NCBI GenBank assembly: GCA_016802295.1
Contig: JAESIW010000020.1
Location: 3,083,964 to 3,147,963, forward strand
DNA from: Brachionus rotundiformis
Taxonomy: Eukaryota > Rotifera > Eurotatoria > Ploima > Brachionidae
Direction of reading: 5' to 3'
Length of the DNA stretch: 64,000 nucleotides
The notes under the pieces were generated by a model, which did no database searches, had not been told where the DNA came from, and worked only from the letters and a program-made list of their open reading frames with translations. This document shows, one piece after another, positions 1 through 12,182 of the stretch (the stretch's first letter is position 1; every line of letters starts with the position of its first letter). A program made the translations under genes and the position numbers.

Positions 1-12
1 TTTTTTTTCAAG

Positions 13-73
13 GAACTATGCAATTATTGCAAGTGGTGTTGCTCTCATTGCCCTAATGGCATTTAAAAGCTAA
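13..73 (+). CDS. Terminal exon of an unidentified gene (partial)
   Basis: A T-rich tract ending in CAAG at the window's left edge looks like a splice acceptor. Behind it one frame is open (codons from 14) to TAA at 71-73 and reads NYAIIASGVALIALMAFKS. The 19 residues are hydrophobic with a basic end, so they could be a C-terminal membrane segment or tail anchor. The rest of the gene is outside the window and the family is not recognisable from this tail. Confidence 0.4.
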
Positions 74-860
74 TTTTACACTCTGAATCCTTTTTGATCC
101 TAATTTTGTTCGCATTTGTTTAAACTAAATATTTTTCCTTTTTTCATTGATCCTTTGTAATAAAAATAAAAATGAGCAAAAATTTTAATAAGTTCTCTTA
201 AAAATTATACCAAAGAAAATATTTAATACTAATTAAAAAAATATATATATTGGATATTTGTATCATCTAAATTTGATGGTTAATTATTTACAGATCCCAC
301 AAAGTTAAGTATTGGGACTCCTTTATCTTCTCATTTTTATAGATTATTTACATATCTTTAAACAAGAAATTTGGATATAAAAATGCTTGTTAATAATACC
401 ATGATTCAGAGCATTCAGATCAAATAACCCAATGTATGTCATGGCTAAAAAAATATTGAACAATTTTTGTAATAAAAAAAACTAATATTGCTTAAAAAAA
501 AAATTTTTTTGCAAATGATAATCACTTTTATGGACCATTTTTCTAAAATAACTTTGATTGAAAATATTTAAAATATTTAAACAGTTATGGCTGTAATAAA
601 TTGACCAAAATAATTTTTTAATTTACAGTGGCTACTTGATAGAAGGATTTTTTTATTTTTTACGCAAATTTTCGTAAAAAACTAAAAGCAAAAATTCACT
701 AATTTACGGTAATTTTCGATAATTATCAAGCTACCACTTTATATAAAATTTATATTGAATTTAAAAATGGATCAAAATTAACCAAAATACTAAAAAGACA
801 ATTTTAAAAACGTTTCTAGCTTTTATATGCATTTTTGGTATACGACAATAGATATAAAAC
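74..860. other. Intergenic stretch before ALG3, with one small MITE
   Basis: A+T-rich sequence without a credible exon. Poly(A)-signal-like AATAAA words near 160-175 could serve the gene ending at 73. The only structured item is the short inverted-repeat element at 624-741, described separately. Confidence 0.5.
624..741. mobile_element. Tc1/mariner-type MITE
   Basis: A 114-bp segment (626-739) has imperfect terminal inverted repeats: the left end starts CAGTGGCTACTTGATA and the right end, read on the other strand, starts AAGTGGTAGCTTGATA. It is flanked on both sides by TA (624-625 and 740-741). CAGTG ends and a TA target duplication are typical of the Tc1/mariner superfamily. There is no coding capacity, so it would be a non-autonomous copy. 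Confidence 0.55.
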
Positions 861-902
861 TTGAAAAAAATTTTAAAATATTTAATAGTTTTTAAAAAAA
901 AA

Positions 903-2563
903 ATGCCAACATTTGCCAAAAATCGTACCAGAAGTCAAAAAAAATCCAAATGGCAACTCTACAAAACACAAGCGTTACAAATGATTTCGAACCCAATTAA
1001 GTTTTATAATTTAATTATAGAGATTTTATTTAACCCCAAATATCTACTTTTTGTCACATGTATCTTGATTCCTGTTGAAGTACTTCTGAATATTATCATT
1101 GTACTCAAAGTACCATGTATTTTTGCTTGGCTTTATAAAGATTTATTTCAGACAATACCTTTTTTAGATACAGAGATCGACTGGAAAGCATATATGCAAG
1201 AAGTTGAGGGTTTTATTAATGGGACATATAATTACTATGATCTAAGAGGCGATACTGGACCTTTGGTGTAAAAAGGATTTGAAAAAAATAACTAAATGTT
1301 AAAAAAATTTAATTAAGTTATCCTGGTGGATTTGTTTATTTATATACAGCTTTATATTGGGCTACTAATCAAGGAACTAACATAAAACTTGCTCAGTACA
1401 TCTATGTCTTTTTTTATATTCTATTCATTTCGATTGTTTTTTCAATCTACAATAAAACAAAGAATGTAAATTTAAATAATTTATTAAAAAAAAATTAGGT
1501 CTTTTTTTCAATCAGGTTCCTCCAATTGCTTTAATTATCATGTCACTCACATCACACAGAATACATTCAATATTTGTTCTCAGACTATTCAATGATCCGA
1601 TTGCCATGCTATTTTTATATGCCTCGATAATTTGCTTTTTACATAAGCACTGGACCATAGGCTGCATCTTTTTCAGCTTAGGTGTATCAATAAAAATGAA
1701 TGTTCTTCTATTTGCACCAGGATTGTTCATCATTTTATGTCTGTCACATGGCTTTATTCAAACTTTTAAGTATATTTTTATCTGTGGACTTGTTCAGGTA
1801 AATTTTCAGATCCTTAAAATTAAAATTTTGAAATTTTTTTTTAGCTGATTGTTGGTGCACCCTTTTTACTGACCTACCCGGTCGCTTACTTGCATCGTTC
1901 ATTTGAACTTGGACGTCAATTTTTTTACAAATGGACAGTTAATTGGAAATGCATGCCTGAGGAGATCTTTTTGTCCAAACCATTCCAAACAAGTCTTTTA
2001 GTTTTGCATTTGCTTTTTCTCTTAGTCTTTATAGACAAGACTCTTAAGTAATAAATTACATAATATGGGTACATAATAGTTATATATTTTTAAATAAGAA
2101 ACATTGGTGGTCTAAAATCATTGCTCTTTGAGAAAAAAAGGTCCAAACTCAGCTTCGAAGGTAAAAATTAATCATATTAATTTGATTAAATGCAGTTAAA
2201 ATATTTTTTCCAGCAATTACTTTCATCATGTTTGTTTCAAACTTTATTGGGATATGTTTTAGCCGTTCTCTTCATTATCAATTTTACGTTTGGTATTATC
2301 ATACTTTAGCGTTTTTGCTATGGAAAACTGAATACCAAACATCAATCAAGTAATTATTTTAATCCTTTTTTTGTTAGTTTTTTTGTTAATTAAAAGTTAT
2401 TTAAAAAAATTAAAGAATTTTGCTTCTTGGATTAATAGAATTCAGTTGGAATGTTTATCCATCTACTTTTAATAGTAGTTTGATTTTAAACATCAGCCAT
2501 ATGACAGTTTTAATTGGAATCGGTCATTCAATTTTTAAAAAAAATGATCCTTTATTGTCTTAA
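903..2563 (+). CDS. ALG3: ALG3, dolichyl-P-Man:Man5GlcNAc2-PP-dolichol alpha-1,3-mannosyltransferase
   Basis: This is the ER-membrane enzyme that adds the first mannose from dolichyl-phosphate-mannose to the lumenal lipid-linked Man5GlcNAc2 in N-glycan assembly. Seven exons: 903-1267, 1318-1465, 1516-1797, 1845-2047, 2099-2160, 2214-2349 and 2416-2563, all GT-AG with matching phases. They give about 447 aa, close to the human 438. Diagnostic stretches are EIDWKAYMQEVEG, GDTGPLVYPGGF, HSIFVLRLFNDPIAM, VSIKMNVLLFAPG, GRQFFYKWTVNW, SNFIGICFSRSLHYQFYVWY and EFSWNVYPST, in the expected order between hydrophobic segments. An in-frame ATG at 861 would add 14 residues; the one at 903 is followed by the basic N-terminus usual for the family. 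AATAAA words follow the stop directly. Confidence 0.95.
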
Positions 2564-2576
2564 ATAAATAAATTTT

Positions 2577-3690
2577 GTATTCATTTATTATCTTTTATTA
2601 GAAATTTGACAATCATCAATGACTTTTTCATCAAGATAACAGCTAAAGCTATTTTGTATTTTGTATTAAACTAAGTAATTCCTCATGTACCTCTTACAGA
2701 ATAAACTTATCTTAAAGATTTTACAAAATCTGACACACGAATTTAGTACTTAAGAAATTTGGTAAAAAAAGAAGTAAAATGGATTGGTGACTTTATGTAT
2801 GAGTGTAGATAAAGATTGTTTTTGGAGAATAATAACTGGTCATGGTTTTAAATTTCATTGTGGGTATTCTTATATGATATGGACAAAATTTATGACTGAT
2901 CAAAAAAATGGTCAACGACGCTGAATCCTAACACAACTTAAAGGTCTTATATTTGAGAAGGACGAACCCCAAAATTGACTATGAACTTGAAAAACAGTCT
3001 GGTGAAGATAATCATTAGCTAAGACATGTTGAAAACATGGGAAAACATGTGATGGATCTTGGAATATGTGCATTGCCAGAGAAAGGTCGAGGCATCCATC
3101 TTGAAATTGAAAGATAAAATGACTGGGAAAATGTGCTAGTAGAATAAAGATTGAATGGTGAAGTTGAGAGGGTTAATTTGAATAAAATGGACCTGATCAA
3201 TCTTCAGATAAAAAGCCAGAAAGATGATCTTATTTTTCCATCAGGGAAGGTTTATTTACTGAATGAAGCTTATTTGAATACCAAAAATATCAGATATTTA
3301 TAAAAAAAATATTTGTAGAAGAGAAATAAAATTTTTATGACCAATATTTAATTTTCTTATAACAACTTGAAACAAATTGCCAATAGACAATGTTAATGCA
3401 TTGAATTGGAAAGCTTTAAGGCTAAATTGGACGATTGGAAAAAGAAAAATTCTTTCTCAAACTACAGCAATAGCCTTTAGGTCTGACCTTGAACACAAAT
3501 CTTTTTAATCCAAACATTTTAAAATTAAATTAAATGATTAGGAAAAAATTATTTTAAGATAAAAATTTTATTAAAAAGTGATTGCAATTTTAAAATTTAG
3601 GAGCCTGTTCTGAAAAAAGTTCAGTCATATTCACTTTAACAAACGATCTTAAATTTATTGTAAAAATTAATTCTAAAAAATTCAAAAATA
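2577..3690. other. Intergenic stretch with a possible LINE 3' relic
   Basis: No gene is supported. Around 2800-3250 the base composition is more balanced and broken plus-strand frames (for example LRHVENMGKHVMDLG near 3018-3063) faintly resemble the C-terminal end of LINE polyproteins, where a conserved HV..M..ENM....MD pattern occurs. Stops interrupt every frame, so at most it is a decayed fragment. Confidence 0.3.
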
Positions 3691-3694
3691 AATT

Positions 3695-5415
3695 TCAAAT
3701 ATCAAACCTATCATAAGCATTTTTTGGTCCATGTTCATCATTTCCTCGAGCGTTGGCCGTATAAATAACATTATTATTAAAATCATAATATGTAATTAAT
3801 AGAGACCCGGTTTGAACAATACTTGTTACATCACGAATTGCATTTTCTGCAGTCAAATTACCGTAAAGCTTAGAAATTTGAGCTGCCATCACTTCATTAA
3901 AGCTAGGACAAAGCCAATCCATTCCGTGATAGACCACATTTGGTATTTTTGGATGCCAATCTCCCTCTGGTTTGAGAGTGGTATCGTTCATGAAATTGGC
4001 TACCGATGCCGAATATTGCACACTATTGAATTTATTTATTTTTCCATCTCCAACTCCCAAGATTAGGTTACAAGTTCTCTTGCCATTGGTAAGACGGTTA
4101 TAGGCATCATTAAAGGTTTCATCAAATTGGAGAATATCTCTAAGGGCATACTAAAAAAACATTAATAAATTTAAACATAGATAAAAGTTCATTCTCAACT
4201 GTAAATGGTGTTCCAAAGCGTGATTCTTTGCCAAAACTATCATCTGGATAGGACACGCCAATTTCCGAAATGGCCAATTTTGTTGAACTGTATCCTTGAA
4301 TAGATCCGATCCATCCAGACCAGCCAATATTTGCAAAATCACTTGATAAAAATCATTTTTTTAAAGATAAAGGCGTTATTTTTAATTTACTGTCCATTTT
4401 GTTCATCTTTATTGGGATGATAAACAGTGATCTCGGGAAAATTTTGCAAGCCTCCTTTTAAAAAAACCAAAATTATAATTTGGCAAAAAGTAAAATAAGT
4501 CTTCTAACCATCAACAACCCAGTCAAGAGCTCTTAATTGTAGCAAGCCTTTTGAATTTGGCAAAGCTGATCCCCATGCACCGAACATAGAACAGCTTCCT
4601 TTTCTATAAAAAGACACTTTTTAGATAATTAATTTCTTGATGCTTTTTTGTCATCAATTTCTTACGTTAGTTCTCCGATAAGGTGAATTCGTCTGAATTT
4701 CTAGATTTAGAAATTAAAAATAATGTTATTTTTTTATTAAAATTTTGTCTTTACTTTCTCATCAACACCTGTAGCATCTGACATACCCTTGATTTCTTCA
4801 TGAAAATATCTACCTGTATATTTTTCTGTAATAGTATTTTCAATATCAAGTGCAACATCAAGACTTTTAAAAATTTACGATCTAATTTTGGAAATATTTT
4901 TGGAAATAAGTTCAAAACTTACCCCAAATCAGCAACTTGTTTCAAGAAGTCTGGTCTAAAAAATCCTTTGGTGGTTCCATTAATACTAGAAATCTAATAG
5001 TTTAAAATTTGAATATCTTAAGGCAAAATATAATATCAAAATTACGATTTCGCTTTCCATGTATTTCCAGAAAGTCTCGATCAGACCAGTAAGTTCTTGC
5101 TTAATAATGGTTCCATGAGCGAAACCCATTTCGTAGGGTGTGCCCCATAGATGAACTACATTTATAGAGTCATCTCCATTACCAATTTTGTAAAGTTTTG
5201 CATTTTTTATTTCCCTAATAAAAGTCGGCTTCAGGTCAATTATTGGATTTAGATTTGGTTCCGCACTAGGGCTGGGCTGAAGATGAAATTTTTAAATTAG
5301 ATAACTTCATAAATTTAATAGATACTTTTCCATTGCAATAGGCTGAAATGGTTAATTTTATTTCATAATTAAAAACAAGAGCCAAACTTATAAATATTGA
5401 AAGTGTTTTGTTCAT
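3695..5415 (-). CDS. Secreted/lysosomal Ntn-hydrolase, peptidase C45 / dcd1 (acid-ceramidase-like) type
   Basis: Nine exons on the minus strand: 5415-5326, 5276-5046, 4993-4923, 4863-4755, 4700-4666, 4603-4509, 4454-4391, 4341-4200 and 4150-3695, about 430 aa. Residues 1-25 form a signal peptide, so the product should be secreted or lysosomal. The early motif HLWGTPYEMGFAHG and the central block RRIHLIGELTKGSCSMFGAWG are the marks of cysteine Ntn-hydrolases related to acyl-CoA:6-aminopenicillanate acyltransferase and Dictyostelium dcd1. Cys183 in GSCS is the likely autocatalytically exposed nucleophile. Further family-like pieces are ALDWVVDGGLQNFPEI and LRDILQFDETFNDA, and the C-terminus is GPKNAYDRFDI. 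The substrate is unknown; an amide or N-acyl bond is the family expectation. Two donors are weak (GTTAGA after 4509, GTTGAG after 4200), chosen because they keep phase and family continuity. Confidence 0.75.
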
Positions 5416-8400
5416 TTTTAATTATTTAAAATTAAAAAAATTATTTTTTATATTTTTAAATAAAAAATAGAGTGAGATATGGACATATTTAAAATAAATA
5501 TTTCTTGATAAAAGTATATCTATTTTAAGTTTTTCTATAGCTTATTTGGTAATTTTTGATTGATTTAATGGGAAAAATACATCTTTAGCTAATCATTGTT
5601 AAATAATTTTGACTTTATTTTGTATGTTTCGATTTTTTTGTGGAATAAATTATTTAAAATAACTTATTTATCAAAAGTGAAGATTAAAAAATTTGAATAA
5701 ACTCCTTTAAAAAGATGGTCGTTTTATTATCAATTTAAATTAAAAAAAAATTTTGAATCAAATAAATTTTCATTGATTAGGTTCGCCTAATTTGAGATTT
5801 AAAAAAATAAATATAAATTATTCTCAGACTTTCTTAAGTTTATTTCAATTTTATGTATGGACGGAGTATGGAGTATTTTAGTATGGACGAGATGTACATT
5901 GGTGCAGGGTCCAAGTATAGTATTGTCTTTTAAGCTTGTAATAGTCTTCAAATTCAAAATGCTTTTATTAATAAACTATATATATAAATTAATTTCAAAA
6001 ATTTAACAAAGACAACAGTCTTACTCTTACAGGTAAAAATAAAGTGTTGCGTCTTTACATCAATTGGATGAAGCGCTAATTTATCTTTTTGAGATATTTT
6101 CCAAAGAATCAGATTTTTTATTGATAATTTTAAAAAATTGCTTGGACAAGAGAAGGAGTTTAAATAATTATTAGATAATATGTAGCAATCTTTGATTAGT
6201 AAGAACAACGAATAAAAAGATTATCATTGCGAAAAGTTTTCTATAGCAAGGAGGACACGCGGCCCGCTCCATGACCAGTTATTGATAAACTCTTTATATA
6301 AATTACTGCTAAAAATTTAACATGGTCGTACTGGACGAAAAATCAAAACCCGTTTGCCATGGATATGTATACGAGAATAAGTGGTCCTTAATTTTATTTA
6401 TATTATTTATATAGAAAATATTTAAAAAAGACATGACATGACATTTATAATTTAAAAAAATTTCTTGGGCAAGAGAAGGAGTTGAGAGAAATGAGAAAAT
6501 AAAAAAAATCATCCAAAGTTTATAATTTAAGATTCAGAAGTAAGTTTATTTATCATAGGATTTAGAATTCGGATTGACTTGAATATGCTGAGTTTGAGTT
6601 TTGACTCTGACTGATTTCCTGCTATCATTCTTAGGAATTTGACCAATATCATCACTCACTAAAGCTTTGCTCCGACTCAAGCCTAATTCACTAGACCAGC
6701 CACTTCACCAAATTGATCCACCGCTTTCCCAAACATCGACGAGTTCCTATTTATTTTTTTGCCTTTATATCTTTAATAATTTGAAATCAAAGTCAGAACT
6801 TAAACTTGTTTATATTGTTAATTTACATTATAATATTGACAAAATCTTAAACTCGAAGACTTTAGTTTTATTATGGGTGGCATTTGATTCAGTTTATCAC
6901 AACTTAACTTAAAGATTTCTTTTTCTATAGACTGTTTTCAAATACAATGTATCAGTTAATAATATTTTTTATCCCTCTTTTGGAAGATCAATTAAAAATT
7001 TTATATAAAAATTGTTTTAGACAAAATACATCTAGGTGTGCATTTTAAGCGAAAATAGGGAGATCTGTACTTTTTTCATGTATTACTTTTATCTTATTTT
7101 TATTGAGATTTGTTTATTGATTTAGATTTTCTGATATATTTTTATAACACCAAAAACAGTATTTTAATCAAAAGTCAATCATCAATAACAATTCAAATTT
7201 GTTTGTTGACTAAATACCAATAAATAATTTTTAATTTTATTTCAAATGATTTTAAAAAAATAATAATTTTTTGCTTTGAAAAAGTCAATTTTTAATGAGA
7301 AATTTTTCCAAAATAAAAAATAAATACTCTAATCAGTTTACGTTCAAATTTTTGCTTTGTAATCTATTATAATTATTTTTACTTTTAATACCTATTTTTA
7401 GATAAATAATAATAATAATTTTAGAATAAAAAATTGATATAAAATTGTTTATTGTTCATAATTTTTTTCTTAATAAAAAAGATATGATCGCTGGATGCTC
7501 GAGTATGTTAATCTAATGAAGCCAATATGCGGAGAAGATATTATCTTTTATAAATCTGAATAATCAATCAAAGTCAATTAATATGTTGACTATTGACTAA
7601 TAAAAATGAAAAACTAATTATTAGAATAATTTTAATTGCAGCTTTTTAAAATTTTTTGTTTTTACTCATCAGAGAAAAAGATAATTTACTATTTAATTTA
7701 AAATGATGTCATCTATAGCTGGTTAATAATCAAATTTATTGTTCATTTTTTATCTATAATCTCATTTAAAAATTTAAAAATTTTAAATACATATCAGAAT
7801 ATTTTAAATATTTTCTACATCAGACTTATTTGATTATTTATTTGCTCAACTCAGTAAAGATCTGTCTGAAAAATGTGATCATAACGTTCATGACTTTTTC
7901 ATCACCTTTATTAAATTTATTTATATTTATCTTAAGAAATTTTTTTTTAAATCTTTTAATTTTGTTATTCTTAAGTAAAAATAGTATCTTTTTTGATGGA
8001 ATAAATTTAATGAAGACTTACACTGTGATATTCTTATTGATCAAAAAGTTTTAAAAAATTTTCCCGAAAATAAAAATATTACTAGAGAAATTATAAGAAA
8101 GACTTAAAATCCTGGCAATTTGGATTCCCAATCAAGCAAGATAACAAAATCATTTTAGATGGTTGATTGTTCGGCCTTTGGCTAATTTTTAGCATCTGAT
8201 TTGTGTACTTTGACATTGATGAAAGATTTATCTTCGCATCCAGAAAATCAATCAAATCTGGCTTAAAAGAACGCTTTTTCAAATCAAAGCTAAGTAAAGA
8301 ATATTCTATCCGACTTTAATGCGAACAAATTAAATAGCTTGCTTAAATCTTAGAAATTAATTTATCTGAATTCTAAAAAATATAAAATTTTTTCTCTTAA

Positions 8401-9111
8401 GTATTTCCTATACAAGTATCATTGTTTATTTGATTTTACTCATTTTTTCTTTTAGTTTAATAGAAAATTGAATTAAGGTAAAGCAGCCAACATTCAGAAT
8501 GCATGATTGGTACATCCAGAGCTTATTTGGAGCCAGAATAAGGATTATTTTACCAAAAAATGGATTTATTTTATCCAATCATTATAAATCTAATGTGTAA
8601 ATTAAGGCTTAATTATAACCCATTATTTTTGTTGCGCAATTGAAGAAAATGTTGTCAGATAATCCAAGCCTTTCCTTGAATTATCATAATCAAGAAATTT
8701 TTAGCTGTTTTGTTTTACCATAATCTGGATCAAGTTTTTCGTAGCGTACCTTTTCTGCATCTTTTGAAATCGAATACTTGATTTATCCAAGTTGCGAAAT
8801 ATTAATTGCTAGCAACAAACTGTTTCGAGCCGAGTGCTCCATCAATTCTCTTCTTAACCAAATCTATTCATCTTGTTTATTCGCTGTTTTCTATTCGTTC
8901 CCCAATCACCACTTTAATACAAAATCACAGCCTCAATTCTTAAACTTTAAGTCTATTAAATAAATATTTAGAAAATTATGAATTTTACTATGGAAAATAA
9001 AATTCCAATAGATAAAATTAGCTTGGCTTTCGTAGATAAATAAATATCAAAGTTAAAGAAGATTTTTTTTACAGATTCTTTTAAATTTAAAATCTAAACC
9101 GAACAGATTAA
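5416..9111. other. 3.7-kb intergenic region without a supported gene
   Basis: Mostly low-complexity A+T-rich DNA with scattered short frames. A diverged tandem duplication lies at about 5960-6530 (separate entry). A small G+C-richer patch sits near 6240-6280, and 8480-8960 is more balanced in composition, but no frame there stays open or matches a family I recognise; it may be an old transposon remnant. Confidence 0.5.
5960..6530. repeat. Diverged tandem duplication, unit about 320 bp
   Basis: Two stretches about 320 bp apart share the same ordered landmarks. ATAAACT..ATATAAATTA..AAAAATTTAAC occurs near 5970-6005 and 6288-6320. A second shared word, CAAGAGAAGGAGTT, follows TTGCTTGGA near 6145-6160 and TTTCTTGGG near 6460-6485. 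Similarity between landmarks is patchy, so the duplication is old. No coding content is evident. Confidence 0.4.
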
Positions 9112-10879
9112 ATGTCATCTACATACGATTTTAATGTCACTTTGTATAGAGACAGTTTATCGACACCATGGGGCTTCCGGATGGAAGGTGGCCGAGATTT
9201 TAACAAGTCGCTGACCATACAAAGGGTAAAGAGTCCTTTTTTAGAAATTTATTAAATTATTTTACTTATCATTATCTAATTGGTGGTTTGTTATTCACAT
9301 TTGATAAGCTCAACACTTAATAATTAGCTGATGTAAATAAAGCTAGTTAAATTAACCCTTCCTGGTATGAATATTTAAAATTTTAAATGCTTAACTTTTT
9401 GTTATTAAGAAATAAATAAAAGTCTAATTATTGTTTTAGGTGTTTACTGGTAGTCCGGCTGCGGGAGAGCTACAAAGAGGGGACATCATTTTGGCAATCG
9501 AACACAAAGACACTGGTTTAATGGCTCATCAGCAAGCTAATGAACTAATTAAGCATACTGGTGGATCTATTCATTTAAGCATTAGAAGGTACCTTAACCA
9601 AAATTCTTTAATTTCAGCTATGATTGCTTGAAACAATTAATCGAAAATTTCTAAATGTTTTTCTTAATACATTATCAAAAAGTTTTCAAACTACATTTAC
9701 AAAATTTTACCAACTCCTCAAGTCAAAATTATTTTTGAATCTATTTATATTTTAGATTCGATAGCAAGCAATTTTTCTATTAAAAGCCAGATTTTGTTGT
9801 TAATTAAGATTCATATTGTTTAAAAATTACAACTCTTGGTTTATCCAAGCTAATTTATTCACATTACCAGCAAAGTTCTTAACTTTTATGTTGTTGTCTA
9901 AGCTTTATCTTTAAGTACTTAAACATTCATTCAAACATGCGTCAAATAATTTTTTGAACTTTATTTTAATATTGATAGAATTTATCTTATCTTTTTTTTC
10001 AGAGGTCTGGTTTACTCTGGTTCACAAACCCTACCAAGAATGCACACTTATAGACCAACATCAACAGTTACATTTAACTCTCAGCCACCTTTTAACCGAA
10101 GCTTGTACAATCAGCCTCAAGCTAATCTATTCTACGCCGAGGATCCTCTTTCTGTAAACTTAACAGCTCATAATCCAAAGATAAAATTCTAAATTGCCAA
10201 ATTTAAGAGCTATATTAGAAATAGACCAATAGAGAAAGTTAAAGATCCGAAGCCAATTCTGAGCCAAACAGGAAGTCCCATTTTACCAGGCTGCGGCTCG
10301 GGAGTTAGTTCAAGACCAAGCATAAAACGCTACCACCCATCACATACAACAGCTGTTATACCGCAGCTTCCCAAGACAAACTTTGAAGTAGCTCACCAAC
10401 CTGCACCTATGTTCAGCGCACCAAGCTACAACTTCCCCAATACCAATCAAACGCCTACCCCGTTTAACGATAAAAAAATGGTCAACCAAATTCAAAGCTC
10501 TCTTAAGCGAGCTGTCAACGCTCATCACTACGCACCAGCCCCGACTAACTATTATCCATCTTACAATACACCCAAGTCCTACAACCAAGTTGCTTTTAGT
10601 CCTCCGAGTGCCTCCAAGCCAGTTCAGTTTCAATTTGACAACCCTGCCCCTAGTGTACCTGAATGGAGGCATAGCCTAAAAAAAACTGGTTATAATATTT
10701 ACGAAGACCAACAGCAGCCTTCTACTCAATCTTTACAGTCTTCTCCATCTTTTGCGCATCATCAACCTCAACAACCCAAAGGTCCTAGAGTAGTCAACTT
10801 GCAGTACAATTCACCTATTGGTTTATATTCAAGACAAAACATAGATGAGGAATTACATAAAAAAATCGGGTTTGTCTAA
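9112..10879 (+). CDS. PDZ and ZM-motif protein of the Zasp/PDLIM (Enigma) family, without LIM domains
   Basis: Exons 9112-9225, 9440-9588, 10003-10153 and 10208-10879 give about 361 aa. Residues 1-88 are a PDZ domain; TPWGFRMEGGRDF with PWGF as carboxylate-binding loop and the strands SLTIQRV and GDIILAIEHKD match the Zasp/PDLIM type. A long Pro/Gln/Asn/Tyr-rich linker follows, and the C-terminus contains QYNSPIGLYSRQNIDEE, which is the ZM motif that binds alpha-actinin. Family members tether actin and alpha-actinin at Z-discs or integrin sites. No LIM-coding exon is visible in the 1.3 kb downstream, so this resembles short LIM-less isoforms. Between 10153 and 10208 the frame contains TAA (10190-10192); a 54-nt GTAAAC...TTTAAG intron removes it and preserves phase, as explained in the findings. 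Confidence 0.85.
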
Positions 10880-12182
10880 TTTTAAGTTTTGGTATCATAT
10901 TTTATTTAATAATTTTATTTTCTTTAAAATTTAGCAATCAAAGTCATGACTATCAAATTTATACTTCATCTGAATTTTGAATAAGAATCTCATCAAATAT
11001 ATTTTAGCTTATAGATTAAAATATGTAAAAATTTTCTTAGATTCGTGAATCATCTAAGAAGATAGAGAAAATAGAATTTTTAAAAATATAGTTAGACTTT
11101 TATCAATATCCTTTGTACTGAAGTCAACTTGTTCAAATAGAATAGCCTTGTTTGATCGGTTTTAAGGTTATTCAACAATTTTAAAAACTTATTTATTTAA
11201 TTAATTTTTTTTAATTTTAAACTTTTTTTATCCCGATGTCTTTTGATCATAGTGGATAAAATATTTTTTTTATCAAATAAATTATGACTTAAGTTTCTCT
11301 TTGATTAATTTAAATTATATAATATTAATTGGGATTGACTCGAATGAAAATGAATGATCTAATTTTAAAATAATTTTTAGCAAATTAGAAAATCGAATAA
11401 GTTCATCAATGATTCAAAAGTGCTAAATTAAAATGAAAATAAAAAAAAGCACATTTTTTATTTGAATTTATATAACATATAAAATTTACATAATTATATC
11501 ATTTGAATTTATTAGAGGAAATTTTTTACAAATGAGTGTAATGAATCAGTTGGAAGTAGATTTAAAAAAAATAATCATCTTTTTTGAATATGTTTTTTAT
11601 TTAAAAATATTATCTGAAATTTAATTTTTGAACAAAAAAAATTATTAATTTTTTTATTTAATTTAAATTTTTTAAAAAATATAAAAATAAAAATACTAAT
11701 ATGCCCAATTTCTAGAAATAAGAACAATATTTTTTATTAACAGAATTTAAAAGATATTATACTTTTAAATTTATGATTTTTACATTTTTAATTTCCAAAT
11801 GTAAAGTCATGATGATTATATTTTTAAAGAGAATATATTATTTTAAAACCTAACCCTCGTGTAATTCAATTTGTCTAATTTAAATCATTTAATTACTTTT
11901 TTTTTCAAAATTCCAATACATCATTTAAAATTTACTTTATTTTTCAAAGCAAACTTAATTTTCGAATAATTAAAAATCTTATCTCAAAAGCAGATTAAAA
12001 AAAACATATATCATTCATACTTAAATTGATCGTAATTTAAATTTAGCTTTGAATATTTACCTGTATTTAACCCAATAAAAATTCGGCACTAAAAATACCA
12101 TTTATTTAAGTACCATATTGACAAATTTAGTCACATTTGGTCAAATAATATAATTTCAATAAATTAAAAATTGTAATTAATC
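10880..12182. other. Intergenic, no gene seen
   Basis: Strongly A+T-rich sequence with no open frame of note, no inverted-repeat element and no Cys/His pattern that could encode LIM domains of the preceding gene. Confidence 0.55.

Noticed and set aside
1512..1733. 73-codon minus-strand frame
   Set aside because: Antisense to ALG3 exon 3, whose protein is clearly recognised; a shadow frame.
3015..3200. 61-codon minus-strand frame
   Set aside because: No splice partners or similarity; the plus strand looks more like a decayed LINE end.
10340..10672. 110-codon minus-strand frame
   Set aside because: Antisense to the last exon of the Zasp-like gene, which has a clear ZM motif on the plus strand.
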